A DNA stretch of 64,000 bases from Undaria pinnatifida (lineage: Eukaryota > Sar > Phaeophyceae > Laminariales > Alariaceae). Below are positions 12,475 through 23,429 of the stretch, in pieces (position 1 is the stretch's first letter; every line of letters starts with the position of its first letter). The notes beneath the pieces are model-generated. The model searched no databases, was not told the origin of the DNA, and saw nothing but the letters and a program-made list of their open reading frames with translations. The stretch spans positions 8,128,597-8,192,596 of the forward strand of contig JABAKD010000010.1 of NCBI GenBank assembly GCA_012845835.1. The letters run 5' to 3'. A program made the translations under genes and the position numbers.

Positions 12475-12720
12475 CACTTGATAAACTGATGCATTTCCTT
12501 CCACGAGTTTTATAGTTTCCACGCACAGACTGACTAACATCACCCTGTTGACCCTGATAGCTACACTGTAGTTGCAAGGGGAGTCGCCGACCTATATCCT
12601 TAATGAGGACACACAACCCATAATACGCGCGATCAGAGTATCACAAACAGCTCGCAAAGATGAGTTACGACAAAATCTTCGATCTCATAGCTGGAGTGCA
12701 TTTTTATAATATCCGTCGCG
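12475..12720 (+). repeat. Dispersed repeat family A copy with intact start codon
   Basis: Contains the family B head, TTTTATAGTTTCCACGCACA, TGTTGACCCTGATAGCTACA, GGGGAGTCGCCGACCTATAT and AGCTCGCAAAGATGAGTTAC. The ATG at 12,660 opens the conserved peptide. Confidence 0.85.
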
Positions 12721-12857
12721 TTAAACCTCCCACAGCTCGTCACATGTCACCCGTAAACAAGTCGGGATCCAGCGATCAAAGTGATGAAACACCTACTACT
12801 TCGTCCACATCAATGTATTCAATAAGCAGACTAACTAGATATAGAACCTTCTTGTAA
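12660..12857 (+). CDS. Short protein starting MSYDKIFDLIAGVHF, encoded in family A repeat
   Basis: A 65-codon open frame. The first 15 residues match the shared start peptide of family A (MSLDKIFDLS at 16,183; MSFDEIFDLTAGVYF at 62,978). The rest is a polar Ser/Thr-rich tail unique to this copy. The start was chosen because the ATG sits at the same place in every copy, 3 bases after GCAAAG. From memory, short Ectocarpus proteins with this N-terminus have been annotated, some as developmental-mutant-responsive; I cannot verify that. No function assigned. It could be a mobile first exon whose downstream exon is missing. Confidence 0.4.
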   Translation: MSYDKIFDLIAGVHFYNIRRVKPPTARHMSPVNKSGSSDQSDETPTTSSTSMYSISRLTRYRTFL

Positions 12858-13204
12858 ACTTTCATTTTAAGACTTCAACTTTAGCCTCGCTCAGTATTTG
12901 TATTCAACCCACACCGTGTAGCAAAATATTGAATACACATGGTCAAACTATGAACAGTAACGGTATTATAAGTGTATTATGATACCGTTACAACCCATAG
13001 TTGTCAAGGTTGGTTATTAGATGTTTATCTTCAGGGATAAATATGCATTTAGCCATACTTGATAAAAGCCGCGAGGGGGAACGTTGAAATTCCCAAACGC
13101 CCCTCGTAACTTCGTTTTTAGCCCCCCGAAGCAGTTATCTCGGCGTACATATGTACGTTTTGCAGATATGCACAACAGCCCCCCGCCCCAACCACTGTAA
13201 ACCA
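12858..13204. other. AT-rich spacer, nothing recognised
   Basis: Contains a short imperfect inverted pair (ACGGTATTATAAGTG / TATGATACCGT near 12,960-12,990). No coding support. Confidence 0.5.
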
Positions 13205-13502
13205 ATATGTATTCGAAAACACCACTCGGAAACAACACGATAACGAAGTCTAGAACATCAACCAAAACATACACGTGTAGCAACAACCACGCGGACACAA
13301 AATAATATGTATTCGAAAACACCACTCTGAAACAATACGATAACGAAGTCTAGAACATCAACCAAAACATACACGTGTAGCAACAACCACGAGGACACAA
13401 AATAATATGTATTCGAAAAACACTACTCCGAAACAACACGACAACGAAGTCTAGAACATCAACAAAAACATACACGTGTAGCAACAACCACGCGGATACA
13501 AA
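13205..13502 (+). repeat. 100-bp tandem repeat, three units
   Basis: Units begin ATATGTATTCGAAAA at 13,205, 13,305 and 13,405, and end near CAACAACCACGCGGACACAA. They differ by only a few substitutions and one A insertion. Confidence 0.95.
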
Positions 13503-14258
13503 TTCTCAAATCATAAGAATGTCCACACACTAAAACCACACATACGTCCACATACGAAGCCCAGTCAAGAGATGGAACCCATACGATATACCCTGGGTTC
13601 CAAATTGAGGTTCCTACGAGTCGGAAACATCACATAGTCTGCATAAAGTCTCTACACAAACCTAAAATGCGTCAAAACTGCTCGTTGCCAGATAACATGT
13701 TTATCAAGAACGCAAGAACAAACAGAACGAGAGACGGGGTACCGCAGCAGCGCAAATCATTATAGCATTCGTCCGCCACATCATCTCCTTTGCAATTGGT
13801 ATTGGGCATCAGCGAACTGGGTCCAACACATGCCCGTAGTGTCTTGGGTGGAGTGGGAGCGGTAGTAAAAATCAAGTGCGCTGCTCGATAACCTGTTCCT
13901 GACCGTCAGGTATACTGAACAATCTTCGGGTCGCGTCTCCTCTGTATCAGGTGTGTGAGGAATTTTATTTATCGTTCTCAAGCAAGCGGTTGCGTTGACA
14001 TATACTACCTGGCTTGATGTAAAGGAAAGGAATACCACTCAGCGACCATCTACTACACGCTAGTGTAAAGTTATAGGGGGGACACAGAGTGCCCCCTGCA
14101 GGTCTGCCAATTGCGCAGAGAGAGGCCGTATCTTAACGCTAGGGCATGTTTTCATGAGCACCACTAACAAGAGCACCAGGCATGGACGCGACATCTACAG
14201 GACCACAAGATCTTCGACGACAGTGGGGAGAAAACAGGGCGTATAATCGTACACTAGA
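13503..14258. other. Intergenic, nothing recognised
   Basis: Two overlapping minus-strand frames (67 and 85 codons, 13,672-14,038) lack motifs and splice support. Confidence 0.5.
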
Positions 14259-14862
14259 TAATAATAATATGAAAAAGAAGTACAGACAGATATGTTAACA
14301 CTGCGGTAGACCACACTACCAACCTATTACGCAGGGTATTTCGTGCCTCCGGCCGTTTGCATGATCGCCTGACAACCTCTACCAAACGCAGTAGCATATG
14401 CCTAACGAAGTAAAGTCACCCTCGCGTTCAATAGTGGTGACATCGCATGCCCACGTCACCTTGCTTGCTGTATTTGTAAGATGTATCTCTGTCTTGGAAT
14501 TGGCGACCTTAGAGCCCAACATCGGCACGGTACAAATCATGGGCGTAAAATCGTACATTTGAGACAATAATAATGTGAAAAGGAAGTACAGGCAGATATG
14601 TTAAAATTGCGGTAAACCACACTACCAACCTATTACGTAGGGTATTTCGTGCTTACTGTCTGCATGATCGCCTCCCAACCTATGCCAAGCGATGTATGAC
14701 TAACGAAGTAACGTAGTTGAGCGCGTGTACACCAAGCGTTCCTTTCAAAACACTGACGATTCGCATTTCTCTCTCTCGTGCTCACTGGCGGTGACATTGC
14801 ATGACCACACCACCTCGCCTGTTGTATTTGGCAATATGTATCTCTTTCTTAATTGTCGATGT
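14259..14862 (+). repeat. Diverged tandem duplication, about 300 bp x 2
   Basis: Unit 1 (14,259-14,560) and unit 2 (14,562-14,862) share AAGTACAGACAGATATGTTA, CCACACTACCAACCTATTAC, GGGTATTTCGTGC, CTAACGAAGTAA and GGTGACATYGCATG in the same order, with point changes and one insertion in unit 2. Confidence 0.85.
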
Positions 14863-14999
14863 CAGAAAATAATGGTAACTTGATTGTACCTATCGATTCA
14901 AAAATTCTATCTTTCGACCCATGTACAATAACAAATTATGAAGCTTTAACACGTTGTTTACTACACCTAAAGACTGGGTTGCATACCACATCTAACATC

Positions 15000-15954
15000 A
15001 AACCTTCTAGACTAATAAACATTGCCAGGCAGGCGATATAAAGGGATGTCCTCTTGCTACAACCGTCAGATTCGTCTCCTTTAAGGATTTATAGTTTCCG
15101 TGCACATATTGAAATGCCCCCCCCCCCCCCCCCCCGATCCCTCTTGTTCAAACGCCCCACCTAAAATCAAAATCTACCAGAGTAGTAAACACTACCAGCC
15201 AGCTGATATCATCTCATTATCTTTCTAGCCATCCATGCCGTAGCTCCAACTCATTTCCGCCCTCCCCCCCCCGCCCCCCCGCCATTTTTTTTCTTCTTTT
15301 TTTCCGCTCTCTCTTGCTCAAACGCCCCACCTAATATCGAAATCCACTAGAGTAATAAACACTTCCACTCACTAGAGCTATCCATGCCGCTGCTGCAATT
15401 CCCACCCCCCTCCGCCCCCAACGCTCCCTCCTTCCCCACTACCCGCACCATCGCCTAGACCTAGCACCACGCGTATAGCAAAACCCCTACATCTATGCGA
15501 CCTGAAGCCCTTTCGCCCCCCCCCCCCTCCCCTCCCCCCCCCCCTCCCCTACCCCCCCCCCTCCCCTACCCCCCACCTCCCCATCCCCCCACCCCACCCC
15601 CACCCCCTCGAACACTCCGCCCTCTACTCACTGGTTGTACGACTTACAGGATATACATGATAAAATGGTGCATTCTTTCCAAAGCCGTCACATTTATCCC
15701 CTCAAAGGATGTATAGTTTCCACGCACAGATTGAGCTGCCCCGCCCGTCCCGCCCCCCGCCTCCCCCATGATAAACTGGTGCATTCCTTCCAAAACCGTC
15801 AGATTTATCCCCTTGAAGAATTTATAGTTTCCACGCACAAATTGAGCTGCCCCACCCGTCCCCCCCCCCCTCCCCCCCCCCCACCCCCGCTCCCTTTTGT
15901 TCAAAATCAGGCCCCCACGTCCTTTAAAACTCCGCCCTCCCCTCACCAGTTATT
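15000..15954 (+). repeat. Mosaic of family B modules separated by C-rich tracts
   Basis: At least three family B heads (about 15,030, 15,655 and 15,770), each with the CCGTCA-ATTTATCCCCTC core and TATAGTTTCC, alternate with C-runs and C/T-rich tracts (15,117-15,135; 15,515-15,610; 15,860-15,892). The proline-rich frames reported across the C-runs are artefacts of composition. Confidence 0.8.
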
Positions 15955-16215
15955 CGACTTACAGGATTCACTTGATACACTGATGCATTTCCTTCCACAG
16001 CTGTCAGATTTTGCCCCCCTCAGAAACGGGTTTTATAGTTTCCGCGCACGGACTGACTAACATCACCCTGTGGACCCTGATAGCTACACTGTGGTTGCAA
16101 GGGGAGTCGCCGACCTATATCCTTAATGAGGACACACAACCCGTAACACGCGCAATCGGAGTATCACACACAGCTTGCAAAGATGAGTCTCGACAAAATA
16201 TTCGATCTCTCAACA
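15955..16215 (+). repeat. Dispersed repeat family A copy with intact start codon
   Basis: Same landmark order as at 12,475. The ATG at 16,183 opens MSLDKIFDLS. Confidence 0.85.
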
Positions 16216-16404
16216 CCTGATGAGTTTATTTTAATTTTTATAATGTATTATGTGTCGGCAAACATGGGAGACCTCTGCGAGGTTCCTGTTTTTGTTTTTT
16301 TGAACAAGGCGTATATAGCCTGCAACTCGCGACAACTGGGACGAGGGCTCGGGGCATGGGCCACTACTGCGGGAAATACCAACGGGGATGTTAAGGCATG
16401 GTAA
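16183..16404 (+). CDS. Short protein starting MSLDKIFDLS, encoded in family A repeat
   Basis: A 73-codon open frame. Only the first ten residues follow the family A peptide; after that the sequence diverges from the other copies into a hydrophobic stretch (FILIFIMYYV) and an unrelated tail. Start chosen by position equivalence with 12,660 and 62,978. Function unknown; may be a chance extension of a mobile leader. Confidence 0.3.
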   Translation: MSLDKIFDLSTPDEFILIFIMYYVSANMGDLCEVPVFVFLNKAYIACNSRQLGRGLGAWATTAGNTNGDVKAW

Positions 16405-16495
16405 ATGGCGCCTGAAGATCCTGCTAGAGGCATCTGCATGGGCGCCAGCTCAACATCCTTGTTCACTTTTTTTATATATAGTCTATATAGACGAT

Positions 16496-16590
16496 ATATA
16501 TTTATTATCCTCCTCGAATGGGGAAGAATAAAGCTCACCACACTTCCATGTATTTTTATACACGTTGTGTTTCACAACAATTGCTGTGCT
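16496..16590 (+). repeat. Dispersed repeat F, copy 1 (AATAAA-containing)
   Basis: TTATCCTCCTCGAATGGGGA followed by AATAAAGCTCACCACACTTCC and an ACACGTTGTGTTTC end. A second copy is at 24,487-24,570, directly after the TTG run there. It may act as a polyadenylation segment (inference). Confidence 0.75.
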
Positions 16591-16857
16591 GTGTTCCAGG
16601 CATCAGTCGATCGAGAATCGACAATCCAGCGGTCAATCGAGATAAATGGCGATTTCACCGATTCCACAAAAATGATTTTTTTTTTTTGTAAAAGTATTTC
16701 AAGGAACGTCAGTTTTGTGCAAGTAGAAAGGGGAAGAAGTATTATTTCAGGGGTTGGTTGTGTTTTGTTGCGTTCGTTGCTGTTTGCTTTCGGCGCGTGC
16801 AGGTTGTCTTGAACGGAGTGATTCACGCATACGTATCGTGTGTCCTTTCACACCTCA

Positions 16858-17255
16858 ATGCTATAAGGCTTAGTGTGGGTAAGCTATTGGTTAATCTTTT
16901 GCAAGTGGTCAAACCGACTAATTCCTTCCCCTATTTCCTTAACAAATGGCGTCGTCGGCGGGACCATGGGTTTTTTGGGTCGGGGGTTCAAGCCCCACAT
17001 CCATCAAACATAATAAACTTTTTCAGACATTCCCCATGTCGAACTTGAAAAATACTCTCCCCGGTATGCCCAGAAAATGAAACGGCTTGGATATTGACAG
17101 GCCCGCCGTATGTCCGGCCGACCTGCTATCCCGCCGTTTCAGGGGGGGGGAGTGTTATAATAAGGCTTAGTTTGGGTAAGTAAGCTATTGGTTTACCTTT
17201 TGCAAGTGGTCAAACCGACTACTACCCCACTAATACCTTAACATCAACATATGTG
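16858..17255 (+). repeat. Direct repeat pair, possible LTR-element remnant
   Basis: The block ATAAGGCTTAG...GGGTAAGCTATTGGTT...TTTTGCAAGTGGTCAAACCG occurs at 16,862-16,940 and 17,155-17,250. The second copy starts TGTTATAATAAGG directly after a polypurine-like CAGGGGGGGGAG, as an LTR would. No PBS, gag or pol lies between, so at most this is a collapsed remnant. Confidence 0.4.
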
Positions 17256-17530
17256 TACCTGTTCGTGGAAAAAAAATCAGCTGTGCTGTTGTTGTGCTTC
17301 GCGGTGCGGGACATAGCGCCCGCTATGTCCCATTTTTTCTAGATGTTATCGCCCACCGCCCACCAGCTGCCACGACCATCGCCAACACACTGCTGCGCAC
17401 TACAACACAGCAGCAGCAGCAGTAGGACTCTTCCGCTCTCTCGCATCTTGCAACTAACTGCCAAGCTTTCCTTACGGACCCGCTGAGTCGGTCTCCAGCC
17501 AAGAGATCAAGGACAGCCGAGGTCGTGGAA

Positions 17531-17625
17531 AACATCAGCTGTGAGCGTACTTCATTTCCTGAAAGTCATCTTTGCAAACTGTGTGTGTGATACCTCGATC
17601 GCGCGTACTACGGAGTGTGTAATTT
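17531..17625 (-). repeat. Family A fragment
   Basis: Reversed partial copy with the CATCTTTGCAAACTGTGTG and ATCGCGCGTACTACGGAGTG landmarks. Confidence 0.6.
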
Positions 17626-17841
17626 TTTAGATTTAGATAGCGATCTACAATTTCTGGCGGTCTTCAAACCAAACGAACTCGCCACCTATACTGCAGAGAT
17701 CACTGTCAACCCTTGGCATGAAGTGTGACCTCTATCTTTCACGACATCCATGCTGCCGAGCTGCTGCTAATATTTTGGGGGTCACGCCAGCGTGCGACCG
17801 GCGGCCGTTCAGGCCGCCGGCGAAGCCCCTTGTATACTATT

Positions 17842-18300
17842 AAAATAAAAATACACTCCAGCTGTGAGATCGAAGATTTGTCGAAACTCATCTTTGCAAG
17901 CTGTGTGTGATACTCCGATCGCGCGTATTACTGGGTGTGTGTCCTCATCAAGGATAGACTATAGGTCAGCGACTCCCCTTGGAACCACAGTGCAGCTTGT
18001 ACCAGGGTCAACAGGGTGATGTAGTCAGTCTGTGCGCGGAAACTATAAAACCCGTTTCTGAGGGGGACAAAATCTGACAGCTGCTGTGTGTGGAAGGAAA
18101 TTCATCAGTTTATCAAGTATATCCTGTAAGTCGTATAACCGGTGAGGGGAGGGCGGAGATTTCAAGGGCGTGGGGGCCTGGGTTTGAACAAGAGGGAGCG
18201 GGCGGGGGGACTCAATCTGTGCGCGGAAACTATAAATCCTTTAAGGGGACAAATCTGACGGTTGTGGAAGGAATGCATCAGTTCATCATGTATATCCTGT
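17842..18300 (-). repeat. Family A copy with two family B heads, reversed
   Basis: On the minus strand the order is family B, leader, ATG (complement of 17,888-17,890), then TCACAGCTGGAGTGTATTTT. One base is missing after the fourth codon, so the conserved peptide goes out of frame. An additional family B module lies at about 18,215-18,295. Confidence 0.85.
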
Positions 18301-18629
18301 ACCTTGTACAACCAGTGAGGAGAGGGCGGAGTGTTCGAAGGCGGGGGGGGGGGGGGGGGGGATTTTCAACAGCTTTAGGTCGCCTAGGTAGATGTATATC
18401 AGTTTGGAGCTTGCTGTACGCGTGGTGCTAGGTCTAGGCGATGGTGCGGGTGGTGGAGGAGGAAGGGGCGTTGGGGGGGTATGAATTGGAGCTGCGGCAT
18501 GGATGGCTAGAAAGGTAATGAGGTGATCGTATCAACTGCCTGGTATTAATACAAGCGTTTATTGCTCTTCTTGTCAGATTTTGATTATTAGTCTATATAT
18601 TTTGAAAAAATTCAAGTACGTCAACCACT

Positions 18630-18770
18630 CACTGCGAATTCGATCAATGTAAGGGTCGATACTCACCTTCGCAAACTGCGTGATACTTCGGCCGCGCGTT
18701 TTTACACATACATGTGTTACTAGTCTATGAAGATATAGGTCAGTAAAAAAAGCCCCCTGGATTTTGTCAA
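18630..18770 (-). repeat. Family A, strongly diverged reversed fragment
   Basis: Keeps ACTCACCTTCGCAAACTGCG, a CGCGCG block and AGATATAGGTCAG. Confidence 0.5.
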
Positions 18771-18904
18771 GGGCAATTTCCGTCCACCCGCAAGACCAGG
18801 TAGGTAGGTAGTTGAAAAAAAAATACAACCTAATAGACTAATGGGTATGAGACAAACACACAACGCGCGTAGTTGTTAGACTAGATGAACCCACATCATC
18901 TACA

Positions 18905-19020
18905 TCGTAACATACCTTGGTTTGCTTGTGCTTTTTCCTTGGGATATTGTTCCACTCCAGAGTGATTGGAGCCTGTCTTGTGACCACGGACTTGATTATG
19001 CGAGTTAATGTAAGAACAAC
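18905..19020 (-). repeat. Dispersed repeat E, reversed copy
   Basis: Reverse complement of the 9,420 block, including GTGACCACGGACTTGATTAT and a changed form of its short palindrome. Confidence 0.8.
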
Positions 19021-19270
19021 ACGCTGAATTCTTCTCGCGACACAAATGAAGACTGACGCGTACCGAGGTGGGCGGAGGGGAGAAGCGCATGCTTAGTACC
19101 TGAGTTACGTCTAGGGAGGGCAAGAACAGAGGAGAAAGAAAAAATGCGTAAGAAAACAGCAAAAAAAAAATCTACGAGGCCTGTAGAACAAATGAAATTT
19201 ACGACAACCTAATTTTTTACTCTTTCGCTCGTTATTCTAGACCTCAACTCTTGAAACCAATACAATGAGG

Positions 19271-19553
19271 TGTTGATTGTATGCTTGGATATGATGCGGA
19301 TATGATGACGGTTGAGTATTGTAGGGGTTTCCAGTGTTAAGTTGGCTACATGATAGCGGGATATCGGGATGGTGGAAATACTCCGCCTATTTATCCGCCT
19401 TTCTTCCTGGCGAGCGCACTCCACGCTGCGCCTTGGCTAGGAGCAACTCAATATATATTTGTACGTCTTATATATGTCTTCATACCGGTGACTCCACTAC
19501 CCCACTATTGTCAGCTCAACGGGTAAGCCCTCAACGCTTCGTAGGGATCAACA
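19271..19553 (+). repeat. 5' LTR of Copia element
   Basis: Begins TGTTGATTGTATGC and ends GGGATCAACA. Contains TATATATTTG and CTTATATATG, which could serve as TATA elements. Confidence 0.92.
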
Positions 19554-19563
19554 AACACGATAA

Positions 19564-22317
19564 TCAGATAGCGGTACTGAATTCACTAAGGGTGAGTTCG
19601 TGACGCTGCTAGACCACCACCGTATCCGCCGAGAATACACGCCCGTAGACTCTCCAAAGTACGACGGCGTGATCGAGCGCAGGATTGCCCTAGTCTTAGA
19701 GGCCGCGATGGCGTCCTGCCTGGAGGCTCCCCGCCTGTCCGGCGGCGTGCCTCTGCCGCCGACAGAGCCTCTATGGGCGGAAGCGTGCGTGCACGCGAGT
19801 GATGCCATCAACGTGTCGGCGAGGGTGAGCGACAGGCCGGGCATGTTGTCGCCTTACCAAAAGTTGTATGGTAGGGCACCGTTCCCGCGACTGCTCCCCT
19901 TTCTAAAGCCAGGCTTTTATCATGTGAAGCGGACGCTGAAATCTGAGCCGAAGGCACAGGTTTGCTTTTTCTTGAACAGCGGCAGCAACCACCCGAGGGA
20001 CTGTTGCAAGGTGTTGCTTGTGTCCGGCCGCCGGTCGTACACCCGCGATGTTACTTGGGAGCATCCGCGGGAAGCCTTGGCCGGGTTGCTTCCTGCGGCA
20101 TGGGTCAACGACACCCCATCACCTGGGCCGAGGTTGTCAGAGGCGCAGATGCCCCCGGAAGACGGGGAGGTATGGTATGAGCTGGCACCGGTGCCGTCAA
20201 GGACGTCACCGGGGCCGTCACAACCGTCACCAGTCACGTCAAGGACGTCACCGGTGACGTCACCGATGCCGTCAAGGGCGTCACCGGTGACGTCACAACC
20301 GTCACCGGTGCGGACGTCAAGGGCGTCACCGGAGGCGACACAGCCGTCACCGGTGGTGCCGTCAAGGGCGTCACCGGGGCCGGCACAGCCGTCGCTGGTG
20401 ACGTCAAGGGCGTCACCAGGCCTGGCACAGCCGCCTCAGTCACAGTCGTTGCCGTTGTCACACCAGTTCTCAGGAGCTGGTGATGATGGCGAGCCACAAC
20501 ACCTGGGGCGCACGCGGGCGCAGACTGCTCGCAACCAGGCAGAAATTGACAGATCGCAGACTGTAAATGACGGCGTAGCTCAGCTGGGACGCACCAGGGG
20601 GCGAACCGCGCGCAATCAGGGGGGTATGCAACATGGACTGTTGTCTTTGATGGCTGCGCGGGAGGGTATTGGTCATGTACTGTACCATCAAGCCCCACCT
20701 CACAAGAACCCTCCCCTACCCTCGCGCCCGGTGAGCGAACTCTTGACGCCGAACTCGTACTCGGAAGCGCTCACCGACGAATATTCTGATCTCTGGATTC
20801 AGGCCATGGAGAAAGAATATGGTGGCCTGGAGAACGCGGGTACTTTCGGCGCGATCTAGCAACCAAACGGCCTGAATGTTCTTTCGGCGACGTGTGTGTA
20901 CGGTTGGAAATCGAATGAGATTGGCTTTGCGACCAGGGCTAAGGCGAGGTTGGTAGCGAGGGGTTGCGGGCAGCGTGAAGGTATCGATTTATTTGAGACA
21001 TTTGCTCCGACGCCTACGGCGTCCTGCATCCGCTTGTTGGGTGCCATTGCTTGCGAGTTAGATTTGGATCTTTGTCATTTCGATGCAGAGCAGGCTTTTG
21101 TTCAGTCAAACCTAGACGAAGATGTTTTTATGCGGCTACCCCGGGGTTGTGGTGAGATGTCTGGTAAGGTAGTACGCTTGAACCGCAGTCTCTACGGCTT
21201 GAAACAAGCGTCGAGATCGTGGCACAACCACTTGCTATCGCACATGAAGAGTCTTGGATTTGAGCAGAGTCTAGCAGACGCGTGTGTCTTGCGCTTGGTC
21301 GAGTCTGAAACTGTCTCCATAGTAACAGTAGTTCATGTGGACGATATCTTCGCAGGAGGACGGAAGGCTAGATGCGATCAGTTCTGCGAAGACTTGAACC
21401 GCCTAGTGCCGATTAACAACCTTGGCGAGCTAAGGTGGTATGCTGGCTGCCGGTGTTCTAGAGATTGGGATGCTGGCACTTTGACGATCTCGCAGCAAGC
21501 TTTCGCTGAAAACACAGCTTTGAAGTTCGGCGTTAGCTCGGGCAGAAGAAACCCGTTAGAAAAGGGCCTTAAACTCGAAGAGTTCGATGCGACTGAACCT
21601 GAGGGTGACTGGCCTTTCCGTGAACTGGTAGGGTGCTTGATGTGGCTTGCCAATAAGACACGTTCGGGTATTGCAAACGCAGTGAGAGCGGTAGCCAGGT
21701 ACACCAACTCGCCCAGAACGATACACTGGAAGACAGCGTTTGGCATTTTAGAGTAGGTTTTTTTCACGAGTGATTTTGGCATTAGTTTTCAGAGAGGCAA
21801 TGGACTGGAGCTGGTTGCGTATGCGGATGCAGACTACGCCAGCAATGCCACTGATAGGAGGTCGGTTTCCGGTGGGGCTGTCATGTGCGCAGGGGCATGC
21901 GTGTGCTGGTTTTCGAGAACTCAAAAATGCGTGACGCTTTCCACCACAGAAGCCGAGTACGTAGCACTAGCAGACACCATCAAGGAGGTGATTTTCTTGC
22001 GGTACGTGTGGAGTTTTATTTTTCCTGGCCTTGGTTCCGCATGCATCACGGTTTTTGAGGACAACAAGGGGGCAAGGCACCTGGCTCATAACCCGGTGTG
22101 CGCGTCGAATTCGAAACACATCGACATTAGGCACCACTTCCTCCGAGAGCTTGTATTCAGGGGAGAGTTTGACATTGTCGCCGTAGAGTCTGAGCAGCAA
22201 CACGCAGACTTCCTGACGAAGGCACTTGCCGGTCCAGTTTTTCGTTTTCACCGGGATTTTGTGATGAACATTTGCTTTTGGGAGAACGGTGGAATATGTC
22301 ATGATTTAGTACGCTAG
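19564..22317 (+). pseudogene. Copia pol remnant: integrase C-term, reverse transcriptase, RNase H
   Basis: A single reading frame runs from 19,564 to 22,317, broken by two in-frame TAG codons (20,857-20,859 and 21,754-21,756). It opens inside the integrase catalytic core at SDSGTEF (second Asp motif) and continues to DSPKYDGVIER (the Glu region). A Pro/Ser/Thr-rich spacer follows (20,190-20,460). RT then starts near 20,880, with YGLKQASRSWH and the catalytic VHVDDI. RNase H follows the second stop, with YADADYA, TEAEY and EDNKGA. The second stop falls where related enzymes have an aromatic residue. Missing: gag, protease, zinc finger and first Asp of integrase. Confidence 0.9.
20190..20460 (+). 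repeat. Degenerate minisatellite inside pol, rich in TGACGTCA
   Basis: Units of about 27-39 bases such as GTCAAGGGCGTCACCGGTGA encode repeated TSRASPVTSQPSP-like peptides between integrase and RT. The palindrome TGACGTCA or close variants recur in most units. Confidence 0.85.
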
Positions 22318-22347
22318 GTTCATTTTTTCTACTGTTTAATCATGATA

Positions 22348-22620
22348 GCTGAGCCAAATCGTTCAGTTTATATTTTTGGGGGGATTTGGGGACGGTGACG
22401 ATTTTTGGTAAAATACCCGGGGTCATCCCCGCGTAATCAGTCTATGGTTTTCTCAACTAGCCCCGTAATGAGACCCAGCTGAGCCAAATCGTTCAGTTTA
22501 TATTTTCTGGGGGATTTGGGGACGGTGACGATTTTTGGTAAAATACCCGGGGTCATCCCCGCGTAATCAGTCTATGGTTTTCTCAACTAGCCCCGTAATG
22601 AGACCCAGCTGAGCCAAACC
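22348..22620 (+). repeat. 130-bp tandem duplication in Copia 3' region
   Basis: Units start GCTGAGCCAAATCGTTCAG at 22,348 and 22,478, with a third partial start at 22,608. The first two are almost identical. Confidence 0.95.
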
Positions 22621-22714
22621 GTTTAGTTTTCATCCTGCAAGGAGGGGTCACGCCCACCTGTTACTGCTTGTGCGGGGAAGGATTCGCTTGACCACTTGAG
22701 AGGATTATGGCTCG

Positions 22715-22800
22715 TTAAGTAGGAAAAAGATCTCAAACTCGACGAGTTCGATACGTCTGAACCCGAGGGCGACTAACTTTTTCGCGAGCTGATTTGAATT
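22715..22800 (+). pseudogene. Relic of a second Copia RT segment
   Basis: GATCTCAAACTCGACGAGTT and following bases encode DLKLDEFD-SEPEGD, stop, FREL, matching the GLKLEEFDATEPEGDWPFREL segment of the main pol at about 21,570-21,630. It lies downstream of the pol stop, so it comes from a related element or an internal duplication. Confidence 0.7.
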
Positions 22801-23429
22801 GTTTCTTGACGGATTATTCTGCATATATTAGCTGGATTTTCGTACTTTTAAAGAGTGCATGGTAGTTAGGGAGGCAAGTAACTATTTCTTTGTTTTTGAA
22901 ATATTACTGTTTTCACGATTGCGTTGTCTAGTATGGCATTATCTTTCTCGGGATTTGAGCGATTGGAATTTGAATGAATTTTTAGTATGTACCCACCCGG
23001 GAGGCGTTTGTCTCATTCGAAAGTGAGTTTTGAGACTGCTGTCCAATCACACTTGTTGGCACCCCTGTTCTATGGAGCTGACAACCGTTTTAAAAGGAAA
23101 GCTGAATGCTGATTATAAGGCCGATGTTTGAGTTTCCGGATTTGAGTTTTCGGTCTATGAATTTCGGATTTGAGTTTTTGTATTTGGACTTAGGATTTTA
23201 CGACTTACCAGGTAGATCTTAGGTTCGTGAAGATTGATGTTGAATACTGTCCCTGAATTGTATCTCTAGATTTATGGAGTGCTTTTTAAGGACTATGGTG
23301 TTGCAATCTTTCTTTCTTGTCACGGAGGTACTGGGAGGATATTGATTGACCGTAATTTTCATTGAATCGTTTTACCCTGATGATATGACAATATAGCATC
23401 ATACCGTATCATTTACGAAGCAGGGAGGC

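Noticed and set aside
13205-13502. CRISPR-like array
   Set aside because: The units are 100-bp near-identical tandem copies without short repeats and unique spacers; the context is eukaryotic.
16960-17015. Possible tRNA 3' half (CGGGGGTTCAAGCCCCACATCC)
   Set aside because: The T-arm-like text has no matching acceptor strand, D-arm or anticodon arm upstream.
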